Below are positions 1 through 8,272 of a DNA stretch of 21,670 bases, one piece after another. A model generated the notes under the pieces. That model searched no databases and was not told where the DNA came from. It saw only the letters and a program-made list of their open reading frames with translations. Position numbers and translations under genes: made by a program. Source of the DNA: Bacteroidales bacterium (GTDB lineage Bacteria; Bacteroidota; Bacteroidia; Bacteroidales; P3); the NCBI GenBank assembly GCA_900769785.1, contig CAAGHV010000210.1:1-21670 (forward strand). Reading direction: 5' to 3'. Positions within the stretch are counted from its first letter, which is position 1; every line of letters begins with the position of its first letter.

Positions 1-129
1 TACAGCTTTGTTCTGTAAAAAAGGAAAATATACTTCCATACATTCGGCTCCGACCTTTATTGATTGCGAAAACGAAGCTTGGCATATAACCAACAGCATA
101 AGTGGTACTATTACTATAGTTTTTCTCAT
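1..129 (-). CDS. namZ: NamZ/DUF1343-type exo-beta-N-acetylmuramidase, N-terminus only (partial)
   Basis: A minus-strand frame starts at the ATG whose complement is at 127-129 and stays open for 43 codons to the window edge. It begins with a signal peptide: basic MRKT, a hydrophobic stretch, then a likely cut near ASFSQ. The mature start reads IKVGAECMEVYFPFLQNKAV. This resembles the conserved opening of DUF1343 proteins (VGAE...YLPLLKGK-V, usually followed by an NQTS motif that would lie outside the window). Known members are secreted glycosidases that release N-acetylmuramic acid from the non-reducing ends of peptidoglycan fragments. The catalytic part cannot be seen, so the family call rests on about 20 residues. 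The gene is divergent from rpoN, with 141 bases between the two starts. Confidence 0.62.
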   Translation of the reverse strand, partial: MRKTIVIVPLMLLVICQASFSQSIKVGAECMEVYFPFLQNKAV

Positions 130-236
130 ATAACAGTAGTATGTTTAAAATTTTGAATAATAACGCAAACAGCAGCATCCGATTGTATGAAAATAAATAT
201 TTTGATACAATATGGCATAAATCCAATAAAATTTCG

Positions 237-244
237 TATTTTTG
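237..244 (+). promoter_or_regulatory. Bacteroidetes -7 box for the rpoN operon
   Basis: TATTTTTG is a perfect match to the Bacteroidetes sigma-ABfr -7 consensus TAnnTTTG, 26 bases ahead of the rpoN ATG. No TTTG is found at the expected 19-21 base distance upstream, so the -33 element is weak or absent. Confidence 0.55.
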
Positions 245-270
245 CAAGTCAAAATTTATAATCAAGATAT

Positions 271-1722
271 ATGATTTCGCTGTCACAAGAACTGAAAATA
301 CAACAGAAACTAACACCGCAACAAATACAAATTTTACGTTTGTTGCAGGTGCCTATTGTATCGTTGGAGCAAACAATAAAAGAAGAGATAGAACGTAACC
401 CACTGCTCGAAGACGACAGCGATGACAACTACACCACCGAAAACGACAATAACTACGAAACGGAATGCTACGACAACTACGACCCAGAAAGCATCCTCAA
501 CAACTATGAGGAGTATATGGAAGAGGAACACTCGTATCGCGAAAAAATAGAACAAAACAAAGACCAACAAGAAAAGAATATAATATTTGCTTCAGAAATA
601 TCATTTCAAGACTATATAATAGCACAATTCAACCTCAAAGAGGTAAGCGAAAAACAACGAATAATAGGATTGGAACTAATCGGCAATATCAACAAAGCCG
701 GATATATGGAGCGCAACCTCGAATCTATTGTCAACGATATTGCATTCAGCCAAGGGGTGTATGTGTCAGTTGAAGAAGTGGAAGCAGTGCTTACAACCAT
801 ACAATCATTAGAACCTGCCGGTATTGGTGCACGTGATTTACAGGAATGTCTATCAATACAACTACACCGAATGGAAGAAAAGTCAAGACATTTAGATACG
901 GCAATAAAAGTAATTGACAAATACTTCGACCTCTTTTCCAAAAAACATTACAACAAGATAGAACAAAAACTCAAAGTTTCAGAGGCCGAGCTTTGTTCCG
1001 CCATTGATCTAATATCAACACTTAATCCAAGACCCTGCAACGGTCTTGCCGATGAAAGTGAAAACAACGAATACATAGTCCCCGACTTTGTGATTTCGCA
1101 ACAAGATAGTAAACTATCACTATACATAAATCGCAACACTACATCGCTAAAGATAAACCGACAATATGTGGACATACTAAAAGAAATAAGTAAAACCACA
1201 AAACCTACAAAAGAACAAAAGGAAACAGCAGTTTTTATAAAAGAAAAAGCCGAAGCTGCAAAATTGTTTATCGATGCCATAGAACAACGCTACAAAACTT
1301 TGGAAATAACGATGGCAGCAATTATGAATTACCAAAAAGAATATTTCCTCAGTGGAGACATCAACGACCTACGTCCGATGTTGTTAAAAGATATAGCCAA
1401 ACAAACAAACTTTGATATCTCCACGATATCGCGAGTGATAAACCAAAAATACGTTCAAACAGATTTTGGCACTATTAAACTGAAAAAATTATTCTCGAAA
1501 TCGCACATCGGAGAAGATGGTGCAAACACAGCCACCGAAACGATAAAGAGTATAATAGTAGAATATATAAAAAATGAAGATAAGACACACCCTCTATCGG
1601 ATGAAGAACTTACAGAATTACTACACAAAAAAGGTTTCAGACTATCACGACGCACAGTATCCAAATATCGCGAAAAACTGAATATTCCTGTACAACGACT
1701 AAGAAAAGAGATACGAAAATAA
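271..1722 (+). CDS. rpoN: RNA polymerase sigma-54 factor (RpoN)
   Basis: This is the 483-residue alternative sigma factor that directs core RNA polymerase to -24/-12 promoters and needs AAA+ enhancer-binding proteins for open-complex formation. Region I is at residues 1-50 (Q-rich, with LTPQQIQILRLLQ and EEIERNPLLED). A very acidic Asp/Glu/Asn/Tyr-rich region II follows (about 46-105). The core-binding domain (about 110-300) contains EPAGIGARDLQECL. The C-terminus carries the HTH and the RpoN box SRRTVSKYRE (459-468), close to the consensus ARRTVAKYRE that reads the -24 element. Length is normal for the family. It is the first gene of a packed run that continues without a gap: the next ATG follows the stop codon directly. 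No enhancer-binding protein gene is seen in the window. Confidence 0.97.
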   Translation: MISLSQELKIQQKLTPQQIQILRLLQVPIVSLEQTIKEEIERNPLLEDDSDDNYTTENDNNYETECYDNYDPESILNNYEEYMEEEHSYREKIEQNKDQQEKNIIFASEISFQDYIIAQFNLKEVSEKQRIIGLELIGNINKAGYMERNLESIVNDIAFSQGVYVSVEEVEAVLTTIQSLEPAGIGARDLQECLSIQLHRMEEKSRHLDTAIKVIDKYFDLFSKKHYNKIEQKLKVSEAELCSAIDLISTLNPRPCNGLADESENNEYIVPDFVISQQDSKLSLYINRNTTSLKINRQYVDILKEISKTTKPTKEQKETAVFIKEKAEAAKLFIDAIEQRYKTLEITMAAIMNYQKEYFLSGDINDLRPMLLKDIAKQTNFDISTISRVINQKYVQTDFGTIKLKKLFSKSHIGEDGANTATETIKSIIVEYIKNEDKTHPLSDEELTELLHKKGFRLSRRTVSKYREKLNIPVQRLRKEIRK

Positions 1723-2349
1723 ATGAAAGAAAAACTTTCCATATTAGGTATACGTCTGCTAGAGTTTATATTTCATCCACTTATTGTGGTGTGTTATGCG
1801 GCCATTGTAGTTATGGAATGTGATGTTTTTCCATTTATGTTTGTATCCACCGAACTAAAAAAATTAGTGGCAATTTCTTTTCTAATAATGACGTTCATAA
1901 TTCCAATGTTTTATATCATACTGCTAAAACACTACAATTTTATTAAGTCATATAGCAACTTCACTACTCGCGATTTAATGGTTCTACTATTCAGTACTTC
2001 ACTATTCTTCGCCATCATGCATATTTTTCTATCATTAATCAATGCACCATCTATACTACAAATAATACCAATGCTAGCCATAGCTAATAATATATGTATA
2101 TCTATTATAAGCATAAAGACCAAGGTTAATGTATATTCTATGGCTCTATCGTCACTACTCACCTATTTTATATTCGTCGCCACATCATATAACAGCAATC
2201 TCCTTTTTGCCATAATAGCGACATCTCTTACCATTGGAATAATAAACTATGTATTTATCGAACATGGAATCAACACACTACTATCGTCGGCAATAAGCTG
2301 TGGTGCAGGAATAATAATAACATCAATAAGTATCTTACTAATAAAATAA
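1723..2349 (+). CDS. Uncharacterised integral membrane protein, PAP2-like Bacteroidetes family
   Basis: A 208-residue, very hydrophobic protein with about six predicted membrane segments (roughly 10-32, 46-68, 84-106, 110-130, 138-154, 160-178 and a last one near 185-206; exact number uncertain). The ATG abuts the rpoN stop codon, so it is very probably cotranscribed. The opening (LLEFIFHPLIVVCYA) and the KVNVYSMALSSLLTY segment resemble a conserved but uncharacterised Bacteroidetes membrane family distantly related to PAP2 phosphatases, whose members begin with FHPLLMPTYG-like sequence. The histidines and arginines expected of an active PAP2 enzyme are not evident here, so no catalytic role is claimed. 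The family resemblance is from memory and should be treated as tentative. Confidence 0.6.
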   Translation: MKEKLSILGIRLLEFIFHPLIVVCYAAIVVMECDVFPFMFVSTELKKLVAISFLIMTFIIPMFYIILLKHYNFIKSYSNFTTRDLMVLLFSTSLFFAIMHIFLSLINAPSILQIIPMLAIANNICISIISIKTKVNVYSMALSSLLTYFIFVATSYNSNLLFAIIATSLTIGIINYVFIEHGINTLLSSAISCGAGIIITSISILLIK

Positions 2350-2355
2350 CAAGCA

Positions 2356-3501
2356 ATGCGAAAATATAATAAACAAAATATAAGTTTTATATGCCTGCTA
2401 TGTAATGTAGTATTGATACTTGTGTATATGCCAATGATAGCTGTTGGACAAAACAAGAAAACTCCATTATCTTATTACGACTCAATAATATCTGCAGAAC
2501 TCTCAACCCCCACAAAACGGACAAAAGAACAGAAACAATCTATACACGAAAAACAAAATAAAATAGTAAAACAATCGAAATCTAAAAAACAGAACCAACA
2601 AAACAAACAAAAGGAAACTATAGATATAGACACTACTGATATATATAGAGACGAGATAATAGATAAAATATTCCTCGAAAAGAAGATAGATAACCATTCT
2701 TCCGATCTACCATCGCCAATATGGTATGGAAAAGATTTTTCAGGTTCACGTGTACGCAACCATAACTATGCAACCATGGATTCACTCCCAGACGAAATAA
2801 GAATACAACTTATCAATGATAGCTGTGAGTTTTGCTTTCCCGTAAAAAATTGTATCACCTCGCCATATGGTTGGCGTGAACGTTGGAATAGACCACATCG
2901 GGGTATTGACATAGCACTACGCACAGGAGATAAAATATATTGTTGCTTTGACGGTATAGTTCGTATTGCACGCCCATTAGGAGCATATGGCAACCTTGTA
3001 GTAGTACGCCACTACAATGGTTTAGAAACAGTGTACGGACACTTATCGAAAATATATGTAAAACCCAAACAGAAAGTAAAAGCAGGTACAGTACTAGGAC
3101 TAGGAGGTAGTACCGGACGCTCAACAGGCCCCCACCTACACTTTGAGGTACGCTTTCAATACGAAGCTTTCGATCCCGAATGGATATTAGATTTCAAAAC
3201 ATATAGTCTAAGAACAAAAAAACTATATTTAGACAAGACATACTTTGGTATAAAAAAACCAAAAAATAAAAAAGAGCAGGCTATATACAAAGCCGATAAA
3301 AGCATAATAAAAGAAGACGATGCATACAACGAAAACATAAAACCTATAAAATATAAAGAACCCCAATACCACATAGCAAAAAAAGGCGACACATGGGAAA
3401 AACTATCTAAACGCTATAAGGTATCAGTAAAAAGATTGAAACGTCTAAATGCTGCAAAAGGCGATTATATAAAACCTGGAACAAAAATACGACTTAATTA
3501 A
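2356..3501 (+). CDS. M23-family murein endopeptidase with C-terminal LysM domain
   Basis: A 381-residue exported cell-wall hydrolase. An N-terminal hydrophobic segment (about 8-30) acts as a signal peptide or anchor. It is followed by a Lys/Gln-rich low-complexity linker (about 52-90). The M23 (lysostaphin/LytM-like) domain spans about 158-280. Zinc ligands are H181 and D185 in HRGID and H262 in PHLHFE; the other conserved histidines are H229 (YGHL) and H260. The active-site set is complete, so the enzyme is probably a functional peptide cross-link hydrolase. A single LysM module (338-381: YHIAKKGDTWEKLSKRY...PGTKI) should bind peptidoglycan. The linker between M23 and LysM (285-335) is Lys-rich. 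The gene starts 6 bases after the membrane protein and lies 11 bases ahead of ribH. Confidence 0.93.
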   Translation: MRKYNKQNISFICLLCNVVLILVYMPMIAVGQNKKTPLSYYDSIISAELSTPTKRTKEQKQSIHEKQNKIVKQSKSKKQNQQNKQKETIDIDTTDIYRDEIIDKIFLEKKIDNHSSDLPSPIWYGKDFSGSRVRNHNYATMDSLPDEIRIQLINDSCEFCFPVKNCITSPYGWRERWNRPHRGIDIALRTGDKIYCCFDGIVRIARPLGAYGNLVVVRHYNGLETVYGHLSKIYVKPKQKVKAGTVLGLGGSTGRSTGPHLHFEVRFQYEAFDPEWILDFKTYSLRTKKLYLDKTYFGIKKPKNKKEQAIYKADKSIIKEDDAYNENIKPIKYKEPQYHIAKKGDTWEKLSKRYKVSVKRLKRLNAAKGDYIKPGTKIRLN

Positions 3502-3512
3502 TATACATAACT

Positions 3513-4019
3513 ATGACAACAAAAAAAATAAACTTATCGGTATATAATCCCGATATGATACCATCAGGCAAAAATTTAAAAATAGGAATAGTAGTATCCG
3601 AATGGAATCCTACAATAACCAACAGCCTACTTGAAGGAGCCTACTCAACACTTATAAAGCACGGGGTAACCGATGAAAATATAAAAATAGAACACGTACC
3701 CGGAAGTTTTGAACTACCCACCGGTGCCAAATTTATGTTCAAGTATGGCAAATACGATGCTGTAATATGCCTTGGATGTGTAATACAAGGTGAAACACGT
3801 CATTTCGATTTCATTTGTGATGCGGTTGCCAATGCTATTTCACAATTGGCAATGGTAGAAAATCGCCCTGTAATATTTGGAGTACTTACAACAAACGACA
3901 TGCAACAAGCTATAGACCGCTCGGGTGGGAAACATGGCAACAAAGGCATCGAAGCTGCCGTAACAGCTCTAAAAATGGCCGATCTGAGAATAAGAATGAA
4001 AAAATCAATCTCAAAATAA
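3513..4019 (+). CDS. ribH: 6,7-dimethyl-8-ribityllumazine synthase
   Basis: A 168-residue enzyme that condenses 5-amino-6-ribitylamino-uracil with 3,4-dihydroxy-2-butanone 4-phosphate, the penultimate step of riboflavin synthesis. Family signatures are SEWNPTITNSLLEGA (29-43, substrate pocket), PGSFELP (63-69), GCVIQGETRHFDFIC (88-102) with the catalytic histidine H97, FGVLTTND (122-129), R136, and NKGIEAA (143-149). The N-terminus carries about 18 residues ahead of the first beta strand (LKIGIVVSEWN), usual for Bacteroidetes RibH. No other rib gene is nearby; its place between an M23 peptidase and fmt looks like housekeeping operon packing rather than a functional link. Confidence 0.97.
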   Translation: MTTKKINLSVYNPDMIPSGKNLKIGIVVSEWNPTITNSLLEGAYSTLIKHGVTDENIKIEHVPGSFELPTGAKFMFKYGKYDAVICLGCVIQGETRHFDFICDAVANAISQLAMVENRPVIFGVLTTNDMQQAIDRSGGKHGNKGIEAAVTALKMADLRIRMKKSISK

Positions 4020-4025
4020 ACAGAT

Positions 4026-4979
4026 ATGAGTACTCGAATAGTATTTATGGGTACACCCCAGTTTGCTGTTGCCTCGCTAGATGCACTGCACAAAGCAGGG
4101 TACAACATAGTTGGGGTAGTAACCGTCCCCGACAAGCCTGCAGGAAGAGGACAAAAAATCAGTTATTCACCTGTAAAAGAATATGCTTTAGAAAATAAAC
4201 TAAACATATTACAACCAGAAAAATTAAAAGACAAAACATTCTTATCGCAATTACGAGAACTCAATGCAGACTTGTTTGTAGTTGTTGCTTTTAGAATGCT
4301 ACCAAAAGTTGTATGGGATATGCCTCGCTTAGGTACCTTTAATCTACACGCATCACTACTACCACAATATAGAGGTGCTGCACCCATCAACTGGGCAATA
4401 ATAAACGGAGAAACGACAACAGGCGTAACGACCTTCCTACTAAATGAAAAAATAGACGAAGGTAAAATATTACTCCAAGAAAGCACAACAATATCCAATA
4501 CAGACACTGCAGAAACAATACACGACAGACTTGCCGAGATAGGGAAAAACCTTGTAGTAAGAACCGCAGAAGGGCTTATCGAAAACAAACTATCGGCCAC
4601 CTCGCAAACCGATAATAATACTCTATTGAAAGCTGCACCAAAAATCTTCAAAGCTGATTGTGCCATAGATTGGAAGAAAAAAGGAAACGAAATCGTAAAC
4701 TTTGTACGAGGATTATCGCCATATCCTGCAGCAACAATGGTATTAAATGATGTAGAGAAAAATACACAATTATCGTTTAAAATATATGACGTAATATTCG
4801 AACAAGCTAATAATTCGGAACTTTTTAAGGTATATACCGACCAAAAAGAATACCTAAAAATTGGTATTTCTGATGGATATATACACATAAAAGTACTGCA
4901 AATAAGTGGGAAACGAAAAAATGATGTAAAAGAGTTCTTGCGAGGTAATAATATAAACAACTGTGTTTTACTCTATTAA
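4026..4979 (+). CDS. fmt: Methionyl-tRNA formyltransferase
   Basis: A 317-residue cytosolic enzyme that transfers a formyl group from 10-formyl-THF to Met-tRNAfMet for translation initiation. The N-terminal Rossmann-type formyltransferase domain (about 1-205) starts with RIVFMGTPQFAVASL and holds the PDKPAGRG loop (35-42). The catalytic triad residues are N106 and H108 (FNLHASLLPQYRGAAPINWA) and D144 (NEKIDEGKILL). The C-terminal OB-like tRNA-binding domain (about 206-317) begins near AIDWKKKGNEIVNFVRGLSP. It is the last gene of the rpoN run, 6 bases after ribH. Only an AT palindrome (5006-5023) follows; there is no strong GC-rich terminator. Confidence 0.97.
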   Translation: MSTRIVFMGTPQFAVASLDALHKAGYNIVGVVTVPDKPAGRGQKISYSPVKEYALENKLNILQPEKLKDKTFLSQLRELNADLFVVVAFRMLPKVVWDMPRLGTFNLHASLLPQYRGAAPINWAIINGETTTGVTTFLLNEKIDEGKILLQESTTISNTDTAETIHDRLAEIGKNLVVRTAEGLIENKLSATSQTDNNTLLKAAPKIFKADCAIDWKKKGNEIVNFVRGLSPYPAATMVLNDVEKNTQLSFKIYDVIFEQANNSELFKVYTDQKEYLKIGISDGYIHIKVLQISGKRKNDVKEFLRGNNINNCVLLY

Positions 4980-5005
4980 GATGAAATGTACCCTTGCCCA
5001 AAAAA

Positions 5006-5023
5006 AATATTTAATTAAATATT
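5006..5023. repeat. 18-bp perfect AT palindrome between fmt and the HU promoter
   Basis: AATATTTAATTAAATATT is self-complementary over 18 bases and is followed by CCTTTTT. It could act as a weak end signal for fmt, or as an operator just upstream of the HU -7 box. Its centre TTTAATTAAA is the same as the core of the palindrome array at 20823-20941. It is AT-only, so chance is possible. Confidence 0.4.
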
Positions 5024-5054
5024 CCTTTTTAAGATTTATATCAAATATTTTTAG

Positions 5055-5062
5055 TATTTTTG
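5055..5062 (+). promoter_or_regulatory. Bacteroidetes -7 box for the HU gene
   Basis: TATTTTTG perfectly matches TAnnTTTG, 43 bases ahead of the HU ATG. The upstream -33 position is only T-rich (5025-5030). The box is identical in sequence to the one ahead of rpoN. Confidence 0.6.
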
Positions 5063-5105
5063 CATCGTATTAAAAATTATTTATCTAATATAAAAACGAT
5101 TAGTT

Positions 5106-5366
5106 ATGAATAAAAGCGAATTAATTAGTGCAATAGCTGAAAATTCAGGATTAACAAAAGTTGATGCTAGAAAAGCATTAGATGGTTTTATCAATGCAAC
5201 TACAGAAACATTGAAAAAAGGAGAAAAAATATCTCTTATTGGGTTTGGAACATTTGATATTGCAGAAAGAAAAGCAAGAGTAGGTTTAAATCCAAAAACT
5301 AAAGAAAAAATTCAAATCCCTGCAAAGAAAGTTATTAAATTTAAAGCAGGTTCTGATTTGAAATAA
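5106..5366 (+). CDS. hup: HU-family nucleoid DNA-binding protein
   Basis: An 86-residue DNA-bending histone-like protein, full length for the HU/IHF fold. The N-terminal helical dimerisation part (MNKSELISAIAENSGLTKVD) is followed by GFGTF (46-50) and the beta-arm (about 52-74), which contains RKARVGLNPKT. P63 is the residue that intercalates into bent DNA. IPAKKVIKFKAG ends the protein. The sequence looks like a homodimeric HU rather than IHF. It is monocistronic, with its own -7 box upstream and a strong hairpin terminator 18 bases after the stop. Confidence 0.95.
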   Translation: MNKSELISAIAENSGLTKVDARKALDGFINATTETLKKGEKISLIGFGTFDIAERKARVGLNPKTKEKIQIPAKKVIKFKAGSDLK

Positions 5367-5384
5367 AATCTCTCTAAAAACTAA

Positions 5385-5422
5385 AAAGCGAGGATACTAT
5401 CATGTGATAATATCCTCGCTTT
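5385..5422. terminator. Bidirectional Rho-independent terminator between hup and the type B CTD gene
   Basis: The arms AAAGCGAGGATA (5385-5396) and TATCCTCGCTTT (5411-5422) are perfectly complementary over 12 bp. A further 5 bp (TATCA/TGATA) stack inside after one mismatch, leaving a 2-base loop. A-tracts and T-tracts flank it on both sides, so it can stop transcription from both convergent genes. Confidence 0.92.
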
Positions 5423-5442
5423 ATTTATTATATCTTTTTATA

Positions 5443-8064
5443 CTATCTTAGAAGAGTGAGGGTTCCCTTTTGCTGTATGACCTTATCGGTTTCTATTCGT
5501 CGATAATTTACAACCCACACATATACACCTTGTTTACATTTCTTACCTTCATAAGTTCCATCCCAACCGCCTTCACGGTCATCGGTAAAGAATACTTGAT
5601 TTCCAGCTCTATCATAAATATACAAACTATAATCTCTAATATCATTGCCGGTATATGAACGGAATATATTATTGGATGATTTATCTGGTGTAAATGCATT
5701 GGGCAACCACACTGAAAATACAGATACAGACAATGCAATAGTTGTATCCGATTCACAGCCCAAATCATTAGCCGTTCTCATCGTGATATATACCGAATCG
5801 GCTGTTAAATCTTTAAACTCATAGATAATGGAACGCTTATTGGACTTGTTACCATCATGGAAATCCCATTCTGTCCAAGTACTACCTTCCGAAATATCTT
5901 CAAAGGTTACAAATGGATCTTCCGAATCAACAAAATTTGGACTATAATCTATTTCCGGAATAGGAAATGGATATACGGTTACATTTTTGGTCAATGGTGT
6001 AGCTCTACAACCATTCTGACCCAATCCTACCATAGTATAAGTAGTTGTTACATCCGGACTAACCTCTATCTGTGAACTATCTTGCTGTCCCTCCAAACTT
6101 GGATCGGGTGGATTGGCTGTCCATTCATAATATACGGCTCCTTCTCCTTTTAGAACAACTGTTTCATCGGCACACATCTTGGTTTTATTGCTAGACATCT
6201 CCGGCACCATCAAGTGGATACCAAAACTTCCCCAAGACTGACATCCATTAGGTGTTGTTACCTTAACATAATAAGTCTCATCCTGCGTAGGCGTTCTACG
6301 CAACTGTGCTCCTGTGTGGGAAGGTGATGTAAGAGTTGTATCTAAATACCACCCAAATGTACAGTTGGCTATATCGGCACCTACATTCACAACCGCTTCG
6401 GTACCGTTACATACAATGGTGTCGCCATTTACTGACAAGGTTGGTATATCTTCGACATAAATCATTTTTTGCACTATTGTATCACATCCTTCCATATTCA
6501 TTGCTCTAAGTTCTACTATAGACGTGTCGCGGAAAGTGTACATAAGTTCTTGGTCGTTATAAATAGTATCCGAACGTCCACTTTCAACTTCGGTAACTAC
6601 CCAACGATAATTCTCCAACTGAACATCTGTTCCCGACATAAAACGCAAACGTTCGCCACGGCATATAGCCGTATCTTCGGTAGTAATGTTCAATGGCGGA
6701 CGACGACGTGCCTTTACAGTACGGCTGCCTTCGGCATAGCAGGTTTGGTTGGCTGCATAGGTGGTAAGGGTAACATTATAGTTGCCTAGTTCGGAATAGC
6801 GGTGCGATGCAGTACCTCCGTATTGTAAAGGCGAGCCATCGCCAAAATCCCATACCGACAACGAGGTATCTACAGCATCCGACGGATCATCGACGCTGAA
6901 ACACTGGCTGCGATCGGTTACTATAACGGTGCCATCGCACATGCTCGAATCGTCAATGGCAATATATGGTTTCTTGTTTTTTACTGTGGTTTGCAGATAA
7001 GAGGTAATGGGCTTGGCAGGGTCGAGACATGAGGTCATTATACATTTAAACTCGTTCTCCGAAGCCTGAAGTCTTGTAGTTGGATCTACCGGGAAGTCTG
7101 TGCTTTGAACAGAAAGTATAGAGTCGTTGCCTCCTACTGTTATATCCTCCCAAGCTCCGGCAAGGTTTCTGCGTTGCCATTGATAAGAACGCAAGCCCTT
7201 GGGTGCATGCAGCTTGGTAACTTCGGTAGAAGCACCTGCTGCACATCCGCCACCGGTAAGTTGCATAGGCTGGCATTCGCCGGAGATATAGCAGTAGCCA
7301 CCATGGAACTGTGCACTACAGTCGGATAAGTAAATTTCTATACGCACATCGCTATATAAGTACTGGTATAGGTTGATAGCCACTTTGGCCCATGGCTTGT
7401 ATGTATATTTACAACTACCGGAACCATTCCATCTGAACCAACCTTCGGGTAGTGGTGCATTCTGGTCCGCGGCTTGAATGATGTAATATAGCGAATCATT
7501 TATCGGAGCGTTTTGCCATTGGCCATTCACTTTTCTACATACACGGATGATGAACTCGGGATTGCCGGTAGCACCATGTTGTGGCGACTCCAGCACAACG
7601 GCATAATCTATAAATATCAACGCATTTTGGGCAGTAACCTGCATCTCGTAAAACAGTGCTTCGGCACTTTCGCCAGATGCTGAGCACATGTCGCCCAAGC
7701 GGATAGCACGTGTAGCACCCAAGGGAATACGCGTCATGCCTCCGTTGGTATAACTATCGTTGCCCGGGGTGGTTATAATTTGGAAACGCGTTTTGTTATT
7801 GTCGGGTGCTGAACCTACATTACAACCCGAACCGCAACTTCCGGTGGTAACAACCGATGCCAACGAGTTCCACTGAATAGTTGTAGTAGATGTGGAGGAT
7901 GTATTATAAATATTGGTACTGGTACTTACACCGGGGGTACGTATTCCGGTTTTGCCATACCAACCCATAAAATTCATGGGGTCGTGCAAGCCGTCGCAAG
8001 CCGATTGGGCTTTTACACCATTTATGAATAGTATAGCAATAAGCGGCATCAAAAATCGTTTCAT
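5443..8064 (-). CDS. Large secreted protein with PKD/Ig-like domains and T9SS type B C-terminal sorting domain
   Basis: An 873-residue exported protein. The signal peptide is residues 1-20 (MKRFLMPLIAILFINGVKAQ). An N-terminal beta-rich region (about 20-270), with paired cysteines and RLGDMCS, YAVVLESPQHG and DCSAQFHGGYCYI, resembles the jelly-roll-like opening seen in many Bacteroidetes PKD proteins. A PKD domain is centred on WDFGDG (405-410). Ig/PKD-like repeats with C-N-G and C-x-D/E-E motifs follow, with another PKD-like unit near WDFHDG. The last 89 residues (785-873: VWLPNAFTPDKSSNN, YIYDRAGNQVFFTDD, GGWDGTYEGK, QGVYVWVVNYR) are a typical gliding-motility-associated type B CTD (TIGR04131-like). 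It therefore should cross the outer membrane through the T9SS; the PorU sortase is encoded in this window. An adhesive or matrix role is inferred from the architecture only. The gene stands alone. Confidence 0.9.
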   Translation of the reverse strand: MKRFLMPLIAILFINGVKAQSACDGLHDPMNFMGWYGKTGIRTPGVSTSTNIYNTSSTSTTTIQWNSLASVVTTGSCGSGCNVGSAPDNNKTRFQIITTPGNDSYTNGGMTRIPLGATRAIRLGDMCSASGESAEALFYEMQVTAQNALIFIDYAVVLESPQHGATGNPEFIIRVCRKVNGQWQNAPINDSLYYIIQAADQNAPLPEGWFRWNGSGSCKYTYKPWAKVAINLYQYLYSDVRIEIYLSDCSAQFHGGYCYISGECQPMQLTGGGCAAGASTEVTKLHAPKGLRSYQWQRRNLAGAWEDITVGGNDSILSVQSTDFPVDPTTRLQASENEFKCIMTSCLDPAKPITSYLQTTVKNKKPYIAIDDSSMCDGTVIVTDRSQCFSVDDPSDAVDTSLSVWDFGDGSPLQYGGTASHRYSELGNYNVTLTTYAANQTCYAEGSRTVKARRRPPLNITTEDTAICRGERLRFMSGTDVQLENYRWVVTEVESGRSDTIYNDQELMYTFRDTSIVELRAMNMEGCDTIVQKMIYVEDIPTLSVNGDTIVCNGTEAVVNVGADIANCTFGWYLDTTLTSPSHTGAQLRRTPTQDETYYVKVTTPNGCQSWGSFGIHLMVPEMSSNKTKMCADETVVLKGEGAVYYEWTANPPDPSLEGQQDSSQIEVSPDVTTTYTMVGLGQNGCRATPLTKNVTVYPFPIPEIDYSPNFVDSEDPFVTFEDISEGSTWTEWDFHDGNKSNKRSIIYEFKDLTADSVYITMRTANDLGCESDTTIALSVSVFSVWLPNAFTPDKSSNNIFRSYTGNDIRDYSLYIYDRAGNQVFFTDDREGGWDGTYEGKKCKQGVYVWVVNYRRIETDKVIQQKGTLTLLR

Positions 8065-8272
8065 ATTTTATTATATTTTATTTTATTTGTTTCTAATATG
8101 TTATCTTTTTTGTATGTTTCGGTTCGACTCGTTACTTTCGGTCTTCCTTGTTGTTGTATATTTGCTAAGACACAATAATATGTTATATGATTCATAAAAG
8201 AACTGGCTGTATGAATAAAAACAGTTAATTCTGCTTACCCTGCCAACTTTTACTAGTACTTTTCACTTCGTT

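Noticed and set aside
141..398. 85-codon ORF overlapping the rpoN start
   Set aside because: It spans the rpoN promoter and overlaps the highly conserved rpoN region I in another frame; it has no protein-like features.
4163..4960. 265-codon minus-strand ORF inside fmt
   Set aside because: It lies fully antisense to the well-supported fmt gene. Its Ser/Phe-rich sequence is a shadow of the AT-rich coding strand.
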